From the NCBI GenBank assembly GCA_047602125.1, contig JASGIB010000001.1, positions 2,170,001 to 2,234,000 of the forward strand: 64,000 bases of DNA. The letters are read 5' to 3'. This stretch comes from Pseudoluteimonas sp047602125. Its GTDB lineage: Bacteria; Pseudomonadota; Gammaproteobacteria; Xanthomonadales; Xanthomonadaceae. A program made the position numbers and the translations under genes. The notes under the pieces are model-generated. The model did no database searches. It worked only from the letters and a program-made list of their open reading frames with translations, and was not told the DNA's origin. This document shows, piece by piece, positions 26,607 through 38,050 of the stretch (position 1 is the stretch's first letter; each line of letters opens with the position of its first letter).

Positions 26607-27658
26607 GTGCCTACGTGGTTGGTCACCGGGGGAGCCGGTTTCATCGGCGGGAATTTCGTGTTGCGCGCGGTCGGCGACGGCATCAAGGTCGTCAACCTCG
26701 ATGCGCTGACCTATGCCGGCAACCGCGACACGCTCGCATCGCTGGACGGCAACCCGGACCACGTGTTCGTGCATGGCGACATCGGCGACCGCGAACTGGT
26801 CGCGAAGCTGCTGGCGGAACACCGCCCGGACGCGATGGTGAATTTCGCCGCGGAAAGCCACGTCGACCGTTCCATCGACGGCCCGGCCGCGTTCATCCAG
26901 ACCAATGTCGTCGGCACGCTGGCCCTGCTCGAGGCGGTGCGCGACCACTGGAAATCGCTGGAAGGCGATGCGAAGCGGGATTTCCGTTTCCTGCACGTGT
27001 CCACCGACGAGGTCTACGGCAGCCTCGGCGAGACCGGCAAGTTCCGCGAGGACACGCCGTACGCGCCGAATTCGCCGTATTCCGCTTCGAAGGCGGCTTC
27101 CGACCACCTCGTGCGGGCCTTCCACCACACCTACGGGTTGCCGGTCCTCACGACCAACTGCAGCAACAACTACGGCCCGTACCACTTCCCCGAGAAGCTC
27201 ATCCCGCTGGTGATCGCCAAGGCGCTGGCCGGCGAACCGCTGCCGGTCTATGGCGACGGCAAGCAGGTGCGCGACTGGCTGTTCGTCGCCGACCACTGCG
27301 CCGCGATCCGCACCGTGCTCGCGAAGGGCCGCGTCGGCGAGACCTACAACGTCGGCGGCAATTCCGAGAAGCAGAACATCGAGGTGGTGAAGGCGATCTG
27401 CGCGTTGCTCGACGAGCGCCGCCCGCGCGAGGACGACAAGCCGCGCGAATCCCAGATCACGTACGTCGCCGACCGTCCCGGCCACGACCGCCGCTATGCG
27501 ATCGACGCGTCCAGGCTGCGCGACGAACTCGGCTGGGAGCCGGCATACACCTTCGAGCGCGGCATCGCCGAAACCGTCGACTGGTACCTCGCCCACCAGG
27601 ACTGGGTGAAGCGCGTGCTCGACGGTTCCTATCGCCTCGAACGCATCGGGGTCGCGGC

Positions 27659-27662
<4 letters not shown>
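26607..27662 (+). CDS. rfbB: dTDP-glucose 4,6-dehydratase
   Basis: 351 residues, typical RmlB length. SDR fold with NAD motif VTGGAGFIGGNF near the N-terminus, NFAAESHVDRSI, active-site STDEVYG and YSASKAASDHL (Tyr-x3-Lys). It converts dTDP-glucose to the 4-keto-6-deoxy intermediate of dTDP-L-rhamnose. GTG 26607 follows AGGAG by 7 nt and gives the expected N-terminus. First gene of rfbBACD. Confidence 0.96.
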
Positions 27663-28545
<883 letters not shown>

Positions 28546-28549
<4 letters not shown>

Positions 28550-29100
28550 AGGTCATCGAGACCGGACTGCCGGGTTGCCTGCTGCTGGAACCGCAGGTGT
28601 TCGGCGACGAGCGCGGCTTCTTCTACGAATCCTTCAACCACGACAAGCTGGCCGCGCACGGCCTCGCGCCGAATTTCGTGCAAGGCAACGTTTCGCGCTC
28701 CGCGCGCGGCGTGCTGCGCGGCCTGCACTACCAGTGGCCGAAGCCGCAGGGCAAGCTGGTCTCGGTGCTGGAAGGCGAAGTGTGGGACGTCGCGGTCGAC
28801 ATCCGGCGCGGATCGCCGACCTTCGGGCAGTGGGCTGCGGCGGTGCTGAGCGGCGACAACCGCCGGCATTTCTGGATCCCGGAAGGCTATGCCCACGGTT
28901 TCGTCGTGCTCAGCGAGACCGCGCTGTTCACCTACCTGTGCACCGCGACCTACGACCGCGACGCCGACGCCGGCATCCGCTGGAACGATGCGCGGCTCGC
29001 CATCGACTGGCCGATCGCCGAACCGATCCTCTCGGCGAAGGACGCGGCGGCGCCGTTCCTCGACGACATCGCGCCGGAACGCCTGCCGGCCTTCGCGTGA
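28546..29100 (+). CDS. rfbC: dTDP-4-dehydrorhamnose 3,5-epimerase
   Basis: 184 residues, cupin fold with FGDERGFFYESFNHDKL, the catalytic His region RGVLRGLHYQWPKPQGKLV and WIPEGYAHGFVVLSE. It epimerises C3 and C5 of the keto-sugar. ATG overlaps the rfbA stop by 4 nt. Confidence 0.96.
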
Positions 29101-29999
29101 AACTGCTGCTGCTCGGCGCCAACGGCCAGGTCGGCCACGAACTGCGCCGCAGCCTCGCGTCGCTCGGCGACGTGCTTGCCGCCACCCGCGACGGCCGCCT
29201 GTCCGACGGCGGTTCCTGCGAAGTCGCGGACCTCGACAATCCGCCGTCGCTCGCCGCATTGGTTGAACGCATCGCCCCCGATGTCGTGGTCAATGCCGCG
29301 GCGTGGACCGCGGTGGACCTGGCCGAGGCCGAGCGCGAGGCCTCGTTCCGCGCCAATGCCGAGGCTCCGCGCGTGCTGGCCGAAGCTTGCGCAGGGCATG
29401 GCGCGCGATTCGTGCATTACTCCACCGATTACGTGTTCGACGGACGCGGCACGCGGCCATGGCGCGAGGACGATCCGACTTCGCCGCTGGGCGTGTACGG
29501 CGCGAGCAAGCTCGCCGGCGAAGAGGCGATCCGCGCCAGCGGCGCCGACCACGCCATCCTGCGCACCGCGTGGGTGTACGCGCCGCGCGGCAGGAATTTC
29601 CTGCTCACCATGCTGCGCCTCGGCGCCGAACACGAGCGCCTGCGCGTGGTCGCCGACCAGGTCGGCACGCCGACCAGCGCGGCGCTGGTCGCCGATGCGA
29701 CGGCGCAGGTCCTCGCGCATCCCGCGCGCGCATCGGGAACCTGGCACCTGACCGCGGGCGGGCAAACCAGCTGGCACGGATTCGCCGAAGCGATCTTCGC
29801 CGGCGCGGTCGAACGCGGCCTGTTGCCGCGTGCGCCGGCGGTCGATGCGATTCCGGCCGCGGACTACCCGACGCCCGCGGCGCGGCCGGGGTATTCGGTG
29901 CTGGACACGACGCGGTTGCAGGAACGATTCGAAATCCGCCTGCCGGAATGGCAGGATGGCTTGGGGCGCGTGCTGGACAGGATTGCCGCCGGCGCGTGA
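29097..29999 (+). CDS. rfbD: dTDP-4-dehydrorhamnose reductase
   Basis: 300 residues, SDR fold: LLLGANGQVGHEL, AAWTAVDLAEAE, STDYVFDG, YGASKLAGEEAI (Tyr-x3-Lys). It makes dTDP-L-rhamnose with NAD(P)H, closing the pathway for LPS or exopolysaccharide. The start is GTG 29097 in overlap GTGA with rfbC. Confidence 0.95.
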   Translation: MKLLLLGANGQVGHELRRSLASLGDVLAATRDGRLSDGGSCEVADLDNPPSLAALVERIAPDVVVNAAAWTAVDLAEAEREASFRANAEAPRVLAEACAGHGARFVHYSTDYVFDGRGTRPWREDDPTSPLGVYGASKLAGEEAIRASGADHAILRTAWVYAPRGRNFLLTMLRLGAEHERLRVVADQVGTPTSAALVADATAQVLAHPARASGTWHLTAGGQTSWHGFAEAIFAGAVERGLLPRAPAVDAIPAADYPTPAARPGYSVLDTTRLQERFEIRLPEWQDGLGRVLDRIAAGA

Positions 30000-30036
30000 T
30001 TGCAGTCGATCGGGAAAACCGGGAAAGGGGAAGGGG

Positions 30037-32031
30037 ATGAAGTATTTGCTGGCCGGGCTGCTGCTGTGGGCGGGGATCGCCCAGGCGGCTCCGGGAGTGG
30101 ACGTGGCCGGGTTCGTGAAACCCGACAGTTTCGACCAGATCAAGATTTCGCCGAACGGGGATTACTACGCGGCGACGGTGCCGGCCGAGGACAATTCCAT
30201 CCTCGTGATCCTGAGGCGCGCGGACAACAAGGTGATGGGCGGTTTCGGCCTCGGCAAGAACACCTACATCGCCGATTTCGATTGGGTCAATGCGGAGCGG
30301 GTCGTGTTCGGCACGGCGCGCAAGTTCGGCGCGCTGGACCAGCCGCAGCTCACCGGCAACCTCTATGCCATGAACGCCGACGGCAGCGGCAAGGACATCC
30401 TGGTCGGACAGGACGTCAACGTCATGAGCACCGGGACGCACATCCAGACCAAGAAGGTCGAGATGATCGCGGCCTTCCTCGTCGACGACCTGCCGGACGA
30501 CGACAAGAACGTGCTCATCATGGCTTCGCCCTTCTCCGGCGATACCTTCAACCGCGTCGAGAAGATGGACGTTTACAGCGGAAAGCGCGTCCCGGTGGCG
30601 CGTTCGCCGGTGCGCAACGCCGATTACCTCGCCGACGGCAAGGGCGTGGTCCGTTTCGCCTGGGGCACTGACCTGCAGAACGCGAACAAGCTGTATTACC
30701 GCGCGGCGAATGCCTCCGACTGGACCAAGACCGAGGACTGGAAGGAACTGAACAACGAGGCGGCCAGCGACCACGTCGAGATCCCGCTCGGTTTTTCGCC
30801 CGACGACCGTTATGCGTACCTGCAGGTCGAGCAGGCTTCCGGCCCCAGTGCCATCGTCGCGTACGACACCACCGACGGCGGCAGGAAGACCGTGTTGCGC
30901 GATGCGGTGGGCGATCCGGGGCGCATCATCCGCGCGCTCGGAAAACCGCATGGCGCGCCGGTGGGGGCGTTCATCGCCGGGGGCAAGCCGCATACCGCGT
31001 TCTTCGATGACGGCAGCGACGAGGCGCGGTTGTATCGCAGCCTCGAGGCCGCGTTCCCGGGGAACACGGTGGCGATCACGTCCAAGACCAGCAACGGTGC
31101 ATTGGCGCTGGTGGAAGTCCGCAGCGACCACGACCCGGGCAGCTTCTATCTGTTCGATACCGTCAACAAGAAGGCGGATTTCCTGCTTGCGCGCCGCGAC
31201 TGGATCGATCCGCAGAAGATGGCCGAAATGCGACCCTTCGAGCTGAAGGCGCGCGACGGGCTGGCGTTGCACGGGTTCCTCACCATTCCCCATGGCAGCA
31301 GCAGCAAGAACCTGCCGCTGGTGGTGTTGCCGCATGGCGGTCCGTTCCAGGTGGCCGACGCGTGGGGGTTTGATTCCGAAACCCAATTGCTGGCGTCGGC
31401 AGGTTATGCAGTGCTGCAGGTCAACTTCCGCGGCTCGTCCGGTTATGGCCGTGCCTTCTCGCAGGCCGGCGCACGGCAGTGGGGCGGAACGATGCAGGAT
31501 GACGTCACCGATGCCACGCGCTGGGCGGTGGAGCAGGGCATCGCCGATCCGCAGCGCATCTGCATCTACGGCGCGAGCTACGGCGCTTACGCGGCGCTCG
31601 AGGGCGTGGCGAAGGAGCCCGCGCTGTACAAGTGCGCGGCCGGCTACGTCGGCGTGTACGACTTGCCGCTGATGTTCAGCAAGGGCGATACCCGTCAGTT
31701 GGAATCGGGGCGCAATTACATGCACGACTGGATCGGCGAGCCGTCGCAACTCGGCGCGATGTCGCCGGTCAACCAGGCGGCGCGGATCAAGGTGCCGGTC
31801 TTCCTTGCCGCCGGCGGGCAGGACGAACGCGCGCCGATCGAGCACAGCGAGCGGATGGAGAAGGCGCTGCGCGATGCCGGCGTGCCGGTGGAAACGCTGT
31901 TCGTCCGCACCGAGGGCCACGGGTTCTACACGACGGAGCATCAGGTCCAGTTCTACGACAAGCTGCTCGATTTCCTCGGCAGGAACATCGGTGTCGTCAA
32001 TGCGCACGCCTCGGCATCGGCCGGGAACTGA
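30037..32031 (+). CDS. Exported S9 prolyl-oligopeptidase-family peptidase (copy 1)
   Basis: 664 residues with a signal peptide (MKYLLAGLLLWAGIAQA), a beta-propeller-like N-terminal part (ISPNGDYYAA, FSPDDRYAYLQ) and a C-terminal alpha/beta-hydrolase domain from about residue 410. Nucleophile Ser lies near 515 in IYGASYGAYAAL, Asp in GGQDERAP, His in EGHGFYTTEHQ. Such enzymes release dipeptides or cleave prolyl bonds. The GxSxGG motif is GASYGA here. ATG follows AAGGGGA, 37 nt after rfbD. Tandem with a close paralogue. Confidence 0.9.
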   Translation: MKYLLAGLLLWAGIAQAAPGVDVAGFVKPDSFDQIKISPNGDYYAATVPAEDNSILVILRRADNKVMGGFGLGKNTYIADFDWVNAERVVFGTARKFGALDQPQLTGNLYAMNADGSGKDILVGQDVNVMSTGTHIQTKKVEMIAAFLVDDLPDDDKNVLIMASPFSGDTFNRVEKMDVYSGKRVPVARSPVRNADYLADGKGVVRFAWGTDLQNANKLYYRAANASDWTKTEDWKELNNEAASDHVEIPLGFSPDDRYAYLQVEQASGPSAIVAYDTTDGGRKTVLRDAVGDPGRIIRALGKPHGAPVGAFIAGGKPHTAFFDDGSDEARLYRSLEAAFPGNTVAITSKTSNGALALVEVRSDHDPGSFYLFDTVNKKADFLLARRDWIDPQKMAEMRPFELKARDGLALHGFLTIPHGSSSKNLPLVVLPHGGPFQVADAWGFDSETQLLASAGYAVLQVNFRGSSGYGRAFSQAGARQWGGTMQDDVTDATRWAVEQGIADPQRICIYGASYGAYAALEGVAKEPALYKCAAGYVGVYDLPLMFSKGDTRQLESGRNYMHDWIGEPSQLGAMSPVNQAARIKVPVFLAAGGQDERAPIEHSERMEKALRDAGVPVETLFVRTEGHGFYTTEHQVQFYDKLLDFLGRNIGVVNAHASASAGN

Positions 32032-32110
32032 TCGGGTGACCTGGTTCAAGTTTGCCTCGCGGCCCTGCCTTCGCGCGGGTGCGGGGTCGTCCAATTCGAA
32101 AGGGGGTTCA

Positions 32111-34108
32111 ATGTTCCTGCATCGATTCGCGGCCGCGTTCGCCGTCGCCGCTTCCTTCGCCGCGGCGATGGCGCCGTCCCCGGCGCTCGCCGACGACGCG
32201 ATCCCGATCCGCGATTTCATCCACCATCCCGAATACAGCGAGGCGAAGATCTCCCCGGACGGGCGCTACCTCGCGCTGACCATGCAGCAGGGCGAGCAGA
32301 AGGTGCTCGCGGTCATCACCCTGCAGGACATGAAGGTGATCCGCATCACCCGGCTGACGAACCGCGAGAGCGTCGGCGATTTCTACTGGACCGGGCCCGA
32401 ACGCATCGTCTACGACTCCATCCGCAACTTCGGTTCGCTGGCCAGTCCGTTCCTCACCGGCTCGTGGTACGCGATGGATGCCGACGGTGGCCATCCGCAA
32501 AGCCTGTTGAGCTATTCGCAGGGGGCCGTTTCGGGCCAGGGCCAGAACCGAATCGTGCATTTTGGCGAAAGCTTCCGGATGCTCGACCCGAACCCGCGCG
32601 ACGGGCGCGCCGCCATCATGGAAATGGTCGACGGCATGCCCGGCGGCCGCAACGAAGTGGTGTCCGTCGACACGTCCACCGGCCGCCGCAGGACACTGGC
32701 GCGCGCGCCGCGTGACAACTGCGACATGATCCTCGACGAGAAGCTCCAGCCGAGGTATGCGAACTGCACCGACGACAAGGACGAGGCGGGCAATTACAAG
32801 CAACATTCAGAGCTGTACCGGCGCGGCGACGACGGCAACTGGACGCTGCTCGGCAAGCGCGACGATTCCCGGCAGATCTCGGTGATGGGGACCGCGGCGG
32901 ACGGGCGGATCTATGCGCTGGCCTCCGACGCGGGCAAGCCGGCGGAGTTCGGCCTGCTCGATCCGGCCAGCGACACGTTCCGCGCGCTGTACGCGGATCC
33001 CGCGGCCTCGCCATCGCAGTTCGTGGTGGCCTCGGACGCGAGCACGGTGCTGGCGGTCGTGACCACCGCGGGCGGCCCGCACGTGGAAATGGTCGAGGCG
33101 AACAATCCCGATGCCGCGCTGTATGCATCACTGAGCAAGGCTTTCCCGGGCGAACTCGTGGACCTGACCAGCGCGACGCTCGACGGGAAGAAGATCGTGG
33201 TGTCCGTGCGCAGCGATACCGACCCCGGCCAGTTGTACCTGTACGACCGCGATTCCGGTTCGGTGCGGTTCCTGATGAAGAGCCGGGCCGAGCTTCCCCC
33301 GGAACGCATGGCGCAAGTGGTGCCGTTCTCGTTCAAGGCCCGCGACGGACTCACGCTGTACGGCTACATGACCGTGCCGCGCGGCGGCGGCAAGGGCCTG
33401 CCCGCCATCATCAATCCGCACGGCGGCCCGATCGGGGTGCGCGACGACTGGGGCTTCAACAGCGAAGCGCAATTGCTCGCGAGCCGCGGCTACCTCGTCG
33501 TGCAGCTGAACTATCGCGGTTCGGGCGGTTACGGCCAGGCGTTCGAGGATCGCGGGCACGGCCAATGGGGCGCGAAGATGCAGGACGACCTGGTGGACGT
33601 CACCCACTGGGTCGCGGCGCAGGGTTACGCGGATCCGTCGCGCATCTGCATCTACGGCGCCAGCTACGGCGGTTATGCGGCGCTCGAGGGCGTCGCAAGG
33701 GAACCGGACCTGTACAAGTGCGCGGTCGGCTACGCCGGCATCTACGACCTCGACATGATGTACCACGAGGGCGACATCTCCGAACGCGAATCCGGCAAGC
33801 GCTACCTGCGCCGCACGATCGGCACCGACGAATCGCAGCTGCATTCGCGTTCGCCCGCGTTGATGGCGGACCGGATCAAGGTGCCCGTGATGCTCGCCGC
33901 CGGCCTCAAGGACGAACGCGCGCCGCCGGAACAGACGGCGGCGATGCGCGATGCGCTGAAGGCCGCGGGCCATCCGGCCGAGGAGGTGATCCTCGAGCCC
34001 AACGAGATGCACGGCTTCTACGCCGAGGACGCGCAGCTCAACCTGTATACGAAGATGCTGGGTTTCTTCGACAAGTACATCGGCCCGGCCGCGCCCACCT
34101 CGAAGTAA
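32111..34108 (+). CDS. Exported S9 prolyl-oligopeptidase-family peptidase (copy 2)
   Basis: 665 residues, paralogous to the gene upstream: signal peptide (ALA cleavage near residue 27), propeller repeats (ISPDGRYLAL) and hydrolase domain with Ser in IYGASYGGYAAL (near 519), Asp in LKDERAPPEQ and His in EMHGFYAEDAQ. AAAGGGGG precedes the ATG. Likely periplasmic, feeding peptides to the transporters that follow. Confidence 0.9.
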   Translation: MFLHRFAAAFAVAASFAAAMAPSPALADDAIPIRDFIHHPEYSEAKISPDGRYLALTMQQGEQKVLAVITLQDMKVIRITRLTNRESVGDFYWTGPERIVYDSIRNFGSLASPFLTGSWYAMDADGGHPQSLLSYSQGAVSGQGQNRIVHFGESFRMLDPNPRDGRAAIMEMVDGMPGGRNEVVSVDTSTGRRRTLARAPRDNCDMILDEKLQPRYANCTDDKDEAGNYKQHSELYRRGDDGNWTLLGKRDDSRQISVMGTAADGRIYALASDAGKPAEFGLLDPASDTFRALYADPAASPSQFVVASDASTVLAVVTTAGGPHVEMVEANNPDAALYASLSKAFPGELVDLTSATLDGKKIVVSVRSDTDPGQLYLYDRDSGSVRFLMKSRAELPPERMAQVVPFSFKARDGLTLYGYMTVPRGGGKGLPAIINPHGGPIGVRDDWGFNSEAQLLASRGYLVVQLNYRGSGGYGQAFEDRGHGQWGAKMQDDLVDVTHWVAAQGYADPSRICIYGASYGGYAALEGVAREPDLYKCAVGYAGIYDLDMMYHEGDISERESGKRYLRRTIGTDESQLHSRSPALMADRIKVPVMLAAGLKDERAPPEQTAAMRDALKAAGHPAEEVILEPNEMHGFYAEDAQLNLYTKMLGFFDKYIGPAAPTSK

Positions 34109-34117
34109 GGCATCGCG

Positions 34118-34141
34118 CCGGGCCGGCGAATGCCGGCCCGG
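34118..34141. terminator. Shared hairpin between convergent genes
   Basis: A perfect 10-bp stem CCGGGCCGGC/GCCGGCCCGG with GAAT loop lies 9 nt past the S9 stop and against the POT stop on the other strand; no T tract. Confidence 0.5.
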
Positions 34142-35890
34142 TTAGCGCACCCCGTGCATCATCCGCCGCAGCAGCGGCGCGAGCAGCAGCGCGGCGACAC
34201 CGCAGCCGATGCCGATCCACATCATCAGCCAGAACAGGTGCGCGTACTTCGCACCGGCGCTGGCGAAGTCCAGGGCCGCGCCGTCGGGCATGTCGATCGC
34301 GGCGATCTTGCCGAACAGCGCGGCGAGCGTTTCCGAGAACGCGGTGGCGAGGAACCAGGTTCCCATCATCAGGCTGGTGACGCGCGGCACCGAGAGTTGC
34401 GTCACTGCCGAAAGCCCGACTGGCGAGATGCACATTTCGCCGACCTCGAGCACGAAGTAGGCGAGCACCAGCCACCACACGCTCGCCATCTGCCCGGTGG
34501 CGCCCGCGTGCTGCGCGGCGATGGCCATCGGCACGAAGGCGAGCCCGCCGAACATGAGGCCGTAGGCGCTCTTCGCCGGCTTGCTCGGGTTCGCGTTGCG
34601 CTTCTCCAGCCAGTTCCACAGCATCGAGAACGCAGGCGCGAGCAGCAGGATGAACGGCCCCGGCAGATAGGTGAGCGAACTCGCGGTCTGCGGCAGCACC
34701 AGCACGTCGCGGCCGATGAAGAACACCATGACCGCGCATGCGGCGGCGAAGAACAGCCGCGGCGAAGAAGAGCGCGGATCGCGATCCGACCACCACGCCG
34801 AGACCATGAATGCGCCCGGCGCCAGCACCAGCGCGATGCTCGACCACGGCCACGGCGTGCCTTCGCGGATCACCAGCGACGGCACGATGTCCTTGGTCAG
34901 CAGGCGGTCGGTGAAGGTGACCCAGCTGCCGTAGGTCTGCTCGTACAGGGTGAAGAACACCAGGCACATGAAAATCAGCGCCATCAGCGCGATCATCTGG
35001 TCGCGCTGCACCGGCGTGCAGTCGCGCAGCAGGAACCGCAGGAACCACGCGAGCACGCCGAGCATCACCAGGATCATCAGGCCCAGCGCCGGTGAGATGT
35101 CGCCCGGCAGGCGCATCACGTTGTTCGCCACCATCCACATCAGCCCGGCAACCGGCAGCAGGCCGGCGATCGCGCCGAGGTAGATCTTCCATTCGGTCGA
35201 ACGCGCGATCGGGCGTGGCGGTTCCGCGTGCCCGTGCAGGTATTTCTGCCCCCACAGGAATTGCCCGAGGCCGAGCAGCATGCCGATGCCGGCGGCGCCG
35301 AAGCCGTACTTCCAGCCGAAGGTCTGGCCGAGGTAGCCGCAGACGATCGACGCGAGCAGGCCGCCGAGATTGATGCCGGCGTAGAACAGCGAGAAACCCG
35401 CATCGCGGCGCGCGTCGTCCGGCGCGTACAGCTTGCCGACGATGGTGGAGATGTTGGGCTTGAGGAAGCCCACGCCCATGATGATCAGCGCCAGCGACAG
35501 GTAGAACACGTACAGAGAACCGATGTCTCGTTCGACGATGCCGTTCACCGTCCTCGCCGCGTCGCCCTCGACCGCCATGCCGAGGTGGCCGAGGCAGAGC
35601 AGCAGGCCGCCGAACACCACCGCCTTGCGCATGCCGAGGTAGCGGTCGGCGAGGATGCCGCCGAACACCGGGATGCAGTACACCAGGCCGCCGTAGGCGC
35701 CGAGGATGTCGAGGCCGATGCGGTCGCCGAACTTGTGGTGTTCCAGCAGGTACAGCAACAGCAGCGCCTTCATCCCGTAGAACGAGAAGCGCTCCCACAT
35801 CTCGGTGAAGAAGCAGACGTAGACGCCCTTGGGGTGGCCGAGGAAGTCCTCGTTCCGGGGAATGTCGCTGTAGGTGGCGGTGGCGGACAT
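34142..35890 (-). CDS. POT-family proton-coupled oligopeptide transporter
   Basis: 582 residues, 12-14 membrane helices. It has the POT/PTR2 signature E-x-x-E-R-F (FFTEMWERFSFYGMKALL), the PTR2 block GGILADRYLGMRKAVVFGG and GFLKPNIS, and AGINLGGLLASIVCGYLG. It imports di- and tripeptides with protons across the inner membrane, fitting the surrounding exported peptidases. A TATACT box at 35916-35921 on the minus strand could be its -10. Longer than DtpA by a cytoplasmic insert. Confidence 0.93.
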   Translation of the reverse strand: MSATATYSDIPRNEDFLGHPKGVYVCFFTEMWERFSFYGMKALLLLYLLEHHKFGDRIGLDILGAYGGLVYCIPVFGGILADRYLGMRKAVVFGGLLLCLGHLGMAVEGDAARTVNGIVERDIGSLYVFYLSLALIIMGVGFLKPNISTIVGKLYAPDDARRDAGFSLFYAGINLGGLLASIVCGYLGQTFGWKYGFGAAGIGMLLGLGQFLWGQKYLHGHAEPPRPIARSTEWKIYLGAIAGLLPVAGLMWMVANNVMRLPGDISPALGLMILVMLGVLAWFLRFLLRDCTPVQRDQMIALMALIFMCLVFFTLYEQTYGSWVTFTDRLLTKDIVPSLVIREGTPWPWSSIALVLAPGAFMVSAWWSDRDPRSSSPRLFFAAACAVMVFFIGRDVLVLPQTASSLTYLPGPFILLLAPAFSMLWNWLEKRNANPSKPAKSAYGLMFGGLAFVPMAIAAQHAGATGQMASVWWLVLAYFVLEVGEMCISPVGLSAVTQLSVPRVTSLMMGTWFLATAFSETLAALFGKIAAIDMPDGAALDFASAGAKYAHLFWLMMWIGIGCGVAALLLAPLLRRMMHGVR

Positions 35891-35997
35891 CTGCGGGCCT
35901 GCGGCGGGGTCGGCGGAGTATAGACGTGGCTCATCGCACTGGACTTGCCCCGGGCCAGCCCTTAGCGTGTCGCGGTTCCCGTGCCCGGAGTCGATGG

Positions 35998-38013
35998 ATG
36001 AACGAGCAACCCAGCGCGGCGGCCATGCCCCGCACCGAACTGACCATCCGCGGCCTCGTGCTCGGCGTGGTCATCACCGTGCTGTTCACCGCGGCGAACG
36101 TGTTCTTCGGGCTGAAGGCGGGCCTGACCTTCGCCACCTCGATCCCCGCGGCGGTCATCTCCATGGCGCTGCTGCGCGCGTTCAAGGATTCGACCATCCA
36201 GGAAAACAACATCGTGCAGACGGTCGCTTCGGCCGCGGGCACGCTGTCGTCGATCATCTTCGTGTTGCCGGGATTGGTGATGATCGGCTGGTGGACCGGT
36301 TTCCCGTTCTGGGAATCGTTCCTCATCTGCCTGCTCGGCGGCGTGCTCGGCGTGATGTATTCCATCCCGCTGCGGCGCGCGCTGGTCACTGGTTCCGACC
36401 TGCCGTATCCGGAAGGCGTGGCCTGCGCCGAGGTGCTCAAGGTCGGCAGCGGCGACGACGCCAGCGGCGTGGAGGAAAGCAAGGCCGGCCTGCGCGTCGT
36501 GGTCTGGGGTTCGATCATGTCGGCGGCGTTCGCGGTGATCGTCGCGACCAAGGTGTTCGCGGCCAGCGTCACCAGCTATTTCAAGGTCAACGACCGCGGC
36601 GGCGTGAGCGGATTCGACCTGGGGCTGTCGATGGCGCTGTTCGCGGTCGGCCATCTCGTCGGTCTGTGGGTCGGCGTGGCGATGCTGCTTGGCGTGCTGA
36701 TCGCATGGCTCTGGGGCGTGCCGCACTACACCGCCGAGTTGTTCTCGCACCTGGATCCATCCGCGCAGCTCGCGGCGATGGCGGATCCGGCCACTTTCTC
36801 GGCGGGTCCTTTCCGCGACAAGGTGCGCCTGATCGGCGCGGGCGCGATCGGCCTCGCCGCGATCTGGAGCCTGCTGAAGCTGGTCAAGCCCGTGATCAGC
36901 GGCTTGTCGTCCGCGTTCGCGGCCTCGAAAGTGCGCAAGGCCGGCAACCTGCATACCTTGCCGCGCACCGAACACGACATCCCGATCGGCATGGTCGGCG
37001 CGATCACGCTTATCAGCTTCGTGCCGATCGCGTGGCTGTTCGGCCATTTCGCGAATGCAAGCGGCCTCGGCGCGCAGACGTGGACGCTGGTGATCGGCGG
37101 CTTGCTGTACTGCGTGGTGATGAGCTTCCTCGTGTCCGCGGTCTGCGGCTACATGGCCGGCCTAATCGGTTCGTCGAACAGCCCGCTCTCGGGCGTTGGC
37201 ATCCTCGTGGTCATCGGCATCGCGCTGTTGCTGCTGGCGATCAAGCCAATGCTGGGTCCGGGACACGAAAAGGGGCTGGTCGCATTCGCGCTGTTCGTGA
37301 CCGCGGTGGTGTTCAACGTCGCCGCCATCGCCAACAACAACCTGCAGGACCTCAAGACAGGGCAACTGGTCGATGCCACGCCGTCGAAGCAGCAATGGGC
37401 GCTGCTGGTCGGCGTGCTCGCCGGCGCGGCGGTGATTCCGCCGGTGCTGGAACTGGTGAACAAGGCCTATGGTTTCGCCGGCGTGCCCGGTGCGAATCCG
37501 GCCACGGCATTGCCCGCGCCGCAGGCAGGCCTGATTTCGACGCTGGCGCAGGGCGTGATCCAGAACAACATCGACTGGAGCCTGATCGAAATCGGTGCCG
37601 GCATCGGCGTGGTGCTGATCGTGCTCGACGCGGTGGTGCGCAAGGCGACGGGCGACAAGGCGCACCTGTCGCCGCTCGCGGTCGGCCTCGGCATCTACCT
37701 GCCGACGTCGGCGACGCTGATGGTCGTGGTCGGCGCGCTGGTCGGCGCGTGGTACGACAAGCGCGCCGAGCGCAGCGCCAAGCCGGACACCACCAAGCAA
37801 CTCGGCGTGCTGCTGGCCTCGGGCATGATCGTCGGCGAAGGCCTGGTCGGCGTGCTGATCGCCGGCATCGTCGCCTTCAACCTGTTCCCGCTCGAGTTGG
37901 TCGGCGCTGGATTCGCCAAGGCTTCCGTCTGGATCGGCGGCATCGCCTTCGTCGTCGCGATCTTCCTGTTGTATCGCTGGGTCGAAGGCCAGGCGCGCCG
38001 CGCCAGCGCCTGA
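35998..38013 (+). CDS. OPT-family oligopeptide transporter
   Basis: 671 residues with about 16 hydrophobic segments. OPT-family hallmarks: GLVLGVVITVLFTAANVFFG, GLKAGLTFATSIPAAVISMA, NNIVQTVASAAGTLSS, DLPYPEGVACAEVLKVG and GLIGSSNSPLSGVGIL. Imports small peptides or metal-peptide chelates. Its divergent partner is the POT transporter and the next gene is a dipeptidyl peptidase. Confidence 0.92.
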   Translation: MNEQPSAAAMPRTELTIRGLVLGVVITVLFTAANVFFGLKAGLTFATSIPAAVISMALLRAFKDSTIQENNIVQTVASAAGTLSSIIFVLPGLVMIGWWTGFPFWESFLICLLGGVLGVMYSIPLRRALVTGSDLPYPEGVACAEVLKVGSGDDASGVEESKAGLRVVVWGSIMSAAFAVIVATKVFAASVTSYFKVNDRGGVSGFDLGLSMALFAVGHLVGLWVGVAMLLGVLIAWLWGVPHYTAELFSHLDPSAQLAAMADPATFSAGPFRDKVRLIGAGAIGLAAIWSLLKLVKPVISGLSSAFAASKVRKAGNLHTLPRTEHDIPIGMVGAITLISFVPIAWLFGHFANASGLGAQTWTLVIGGLLYCVVMSFLVSAVCGYMAGLIGSSNSPLSGVGILVVIGIALLLLAIKPMLGPGHEKGLVAFALFVTAVVFNVAAIANNNLQDLKTGQLVDATPSKQQWALLVGVLAGAAVIPPVLELVNKAYGFAGVPGANPATALPAPQAGLISTLAQGVIQNNIDWSLIEIGAGIGVVLIVLDAVVRKATGDKAHLSPLAVGLGIYLPTSATLMVVVGALVGAWYDKRAERSAKPDTTKQLGVLLASGMIVGEGLVGVLIAGIVAFNLFPLELVGAGFAKASVWIGGIAFVVAIFLLYRWVEGQARRASA

Positions 38014-38050
38014 CCTGCGTTTCCCATTCGTCCGCAATACCGGAGTTGAA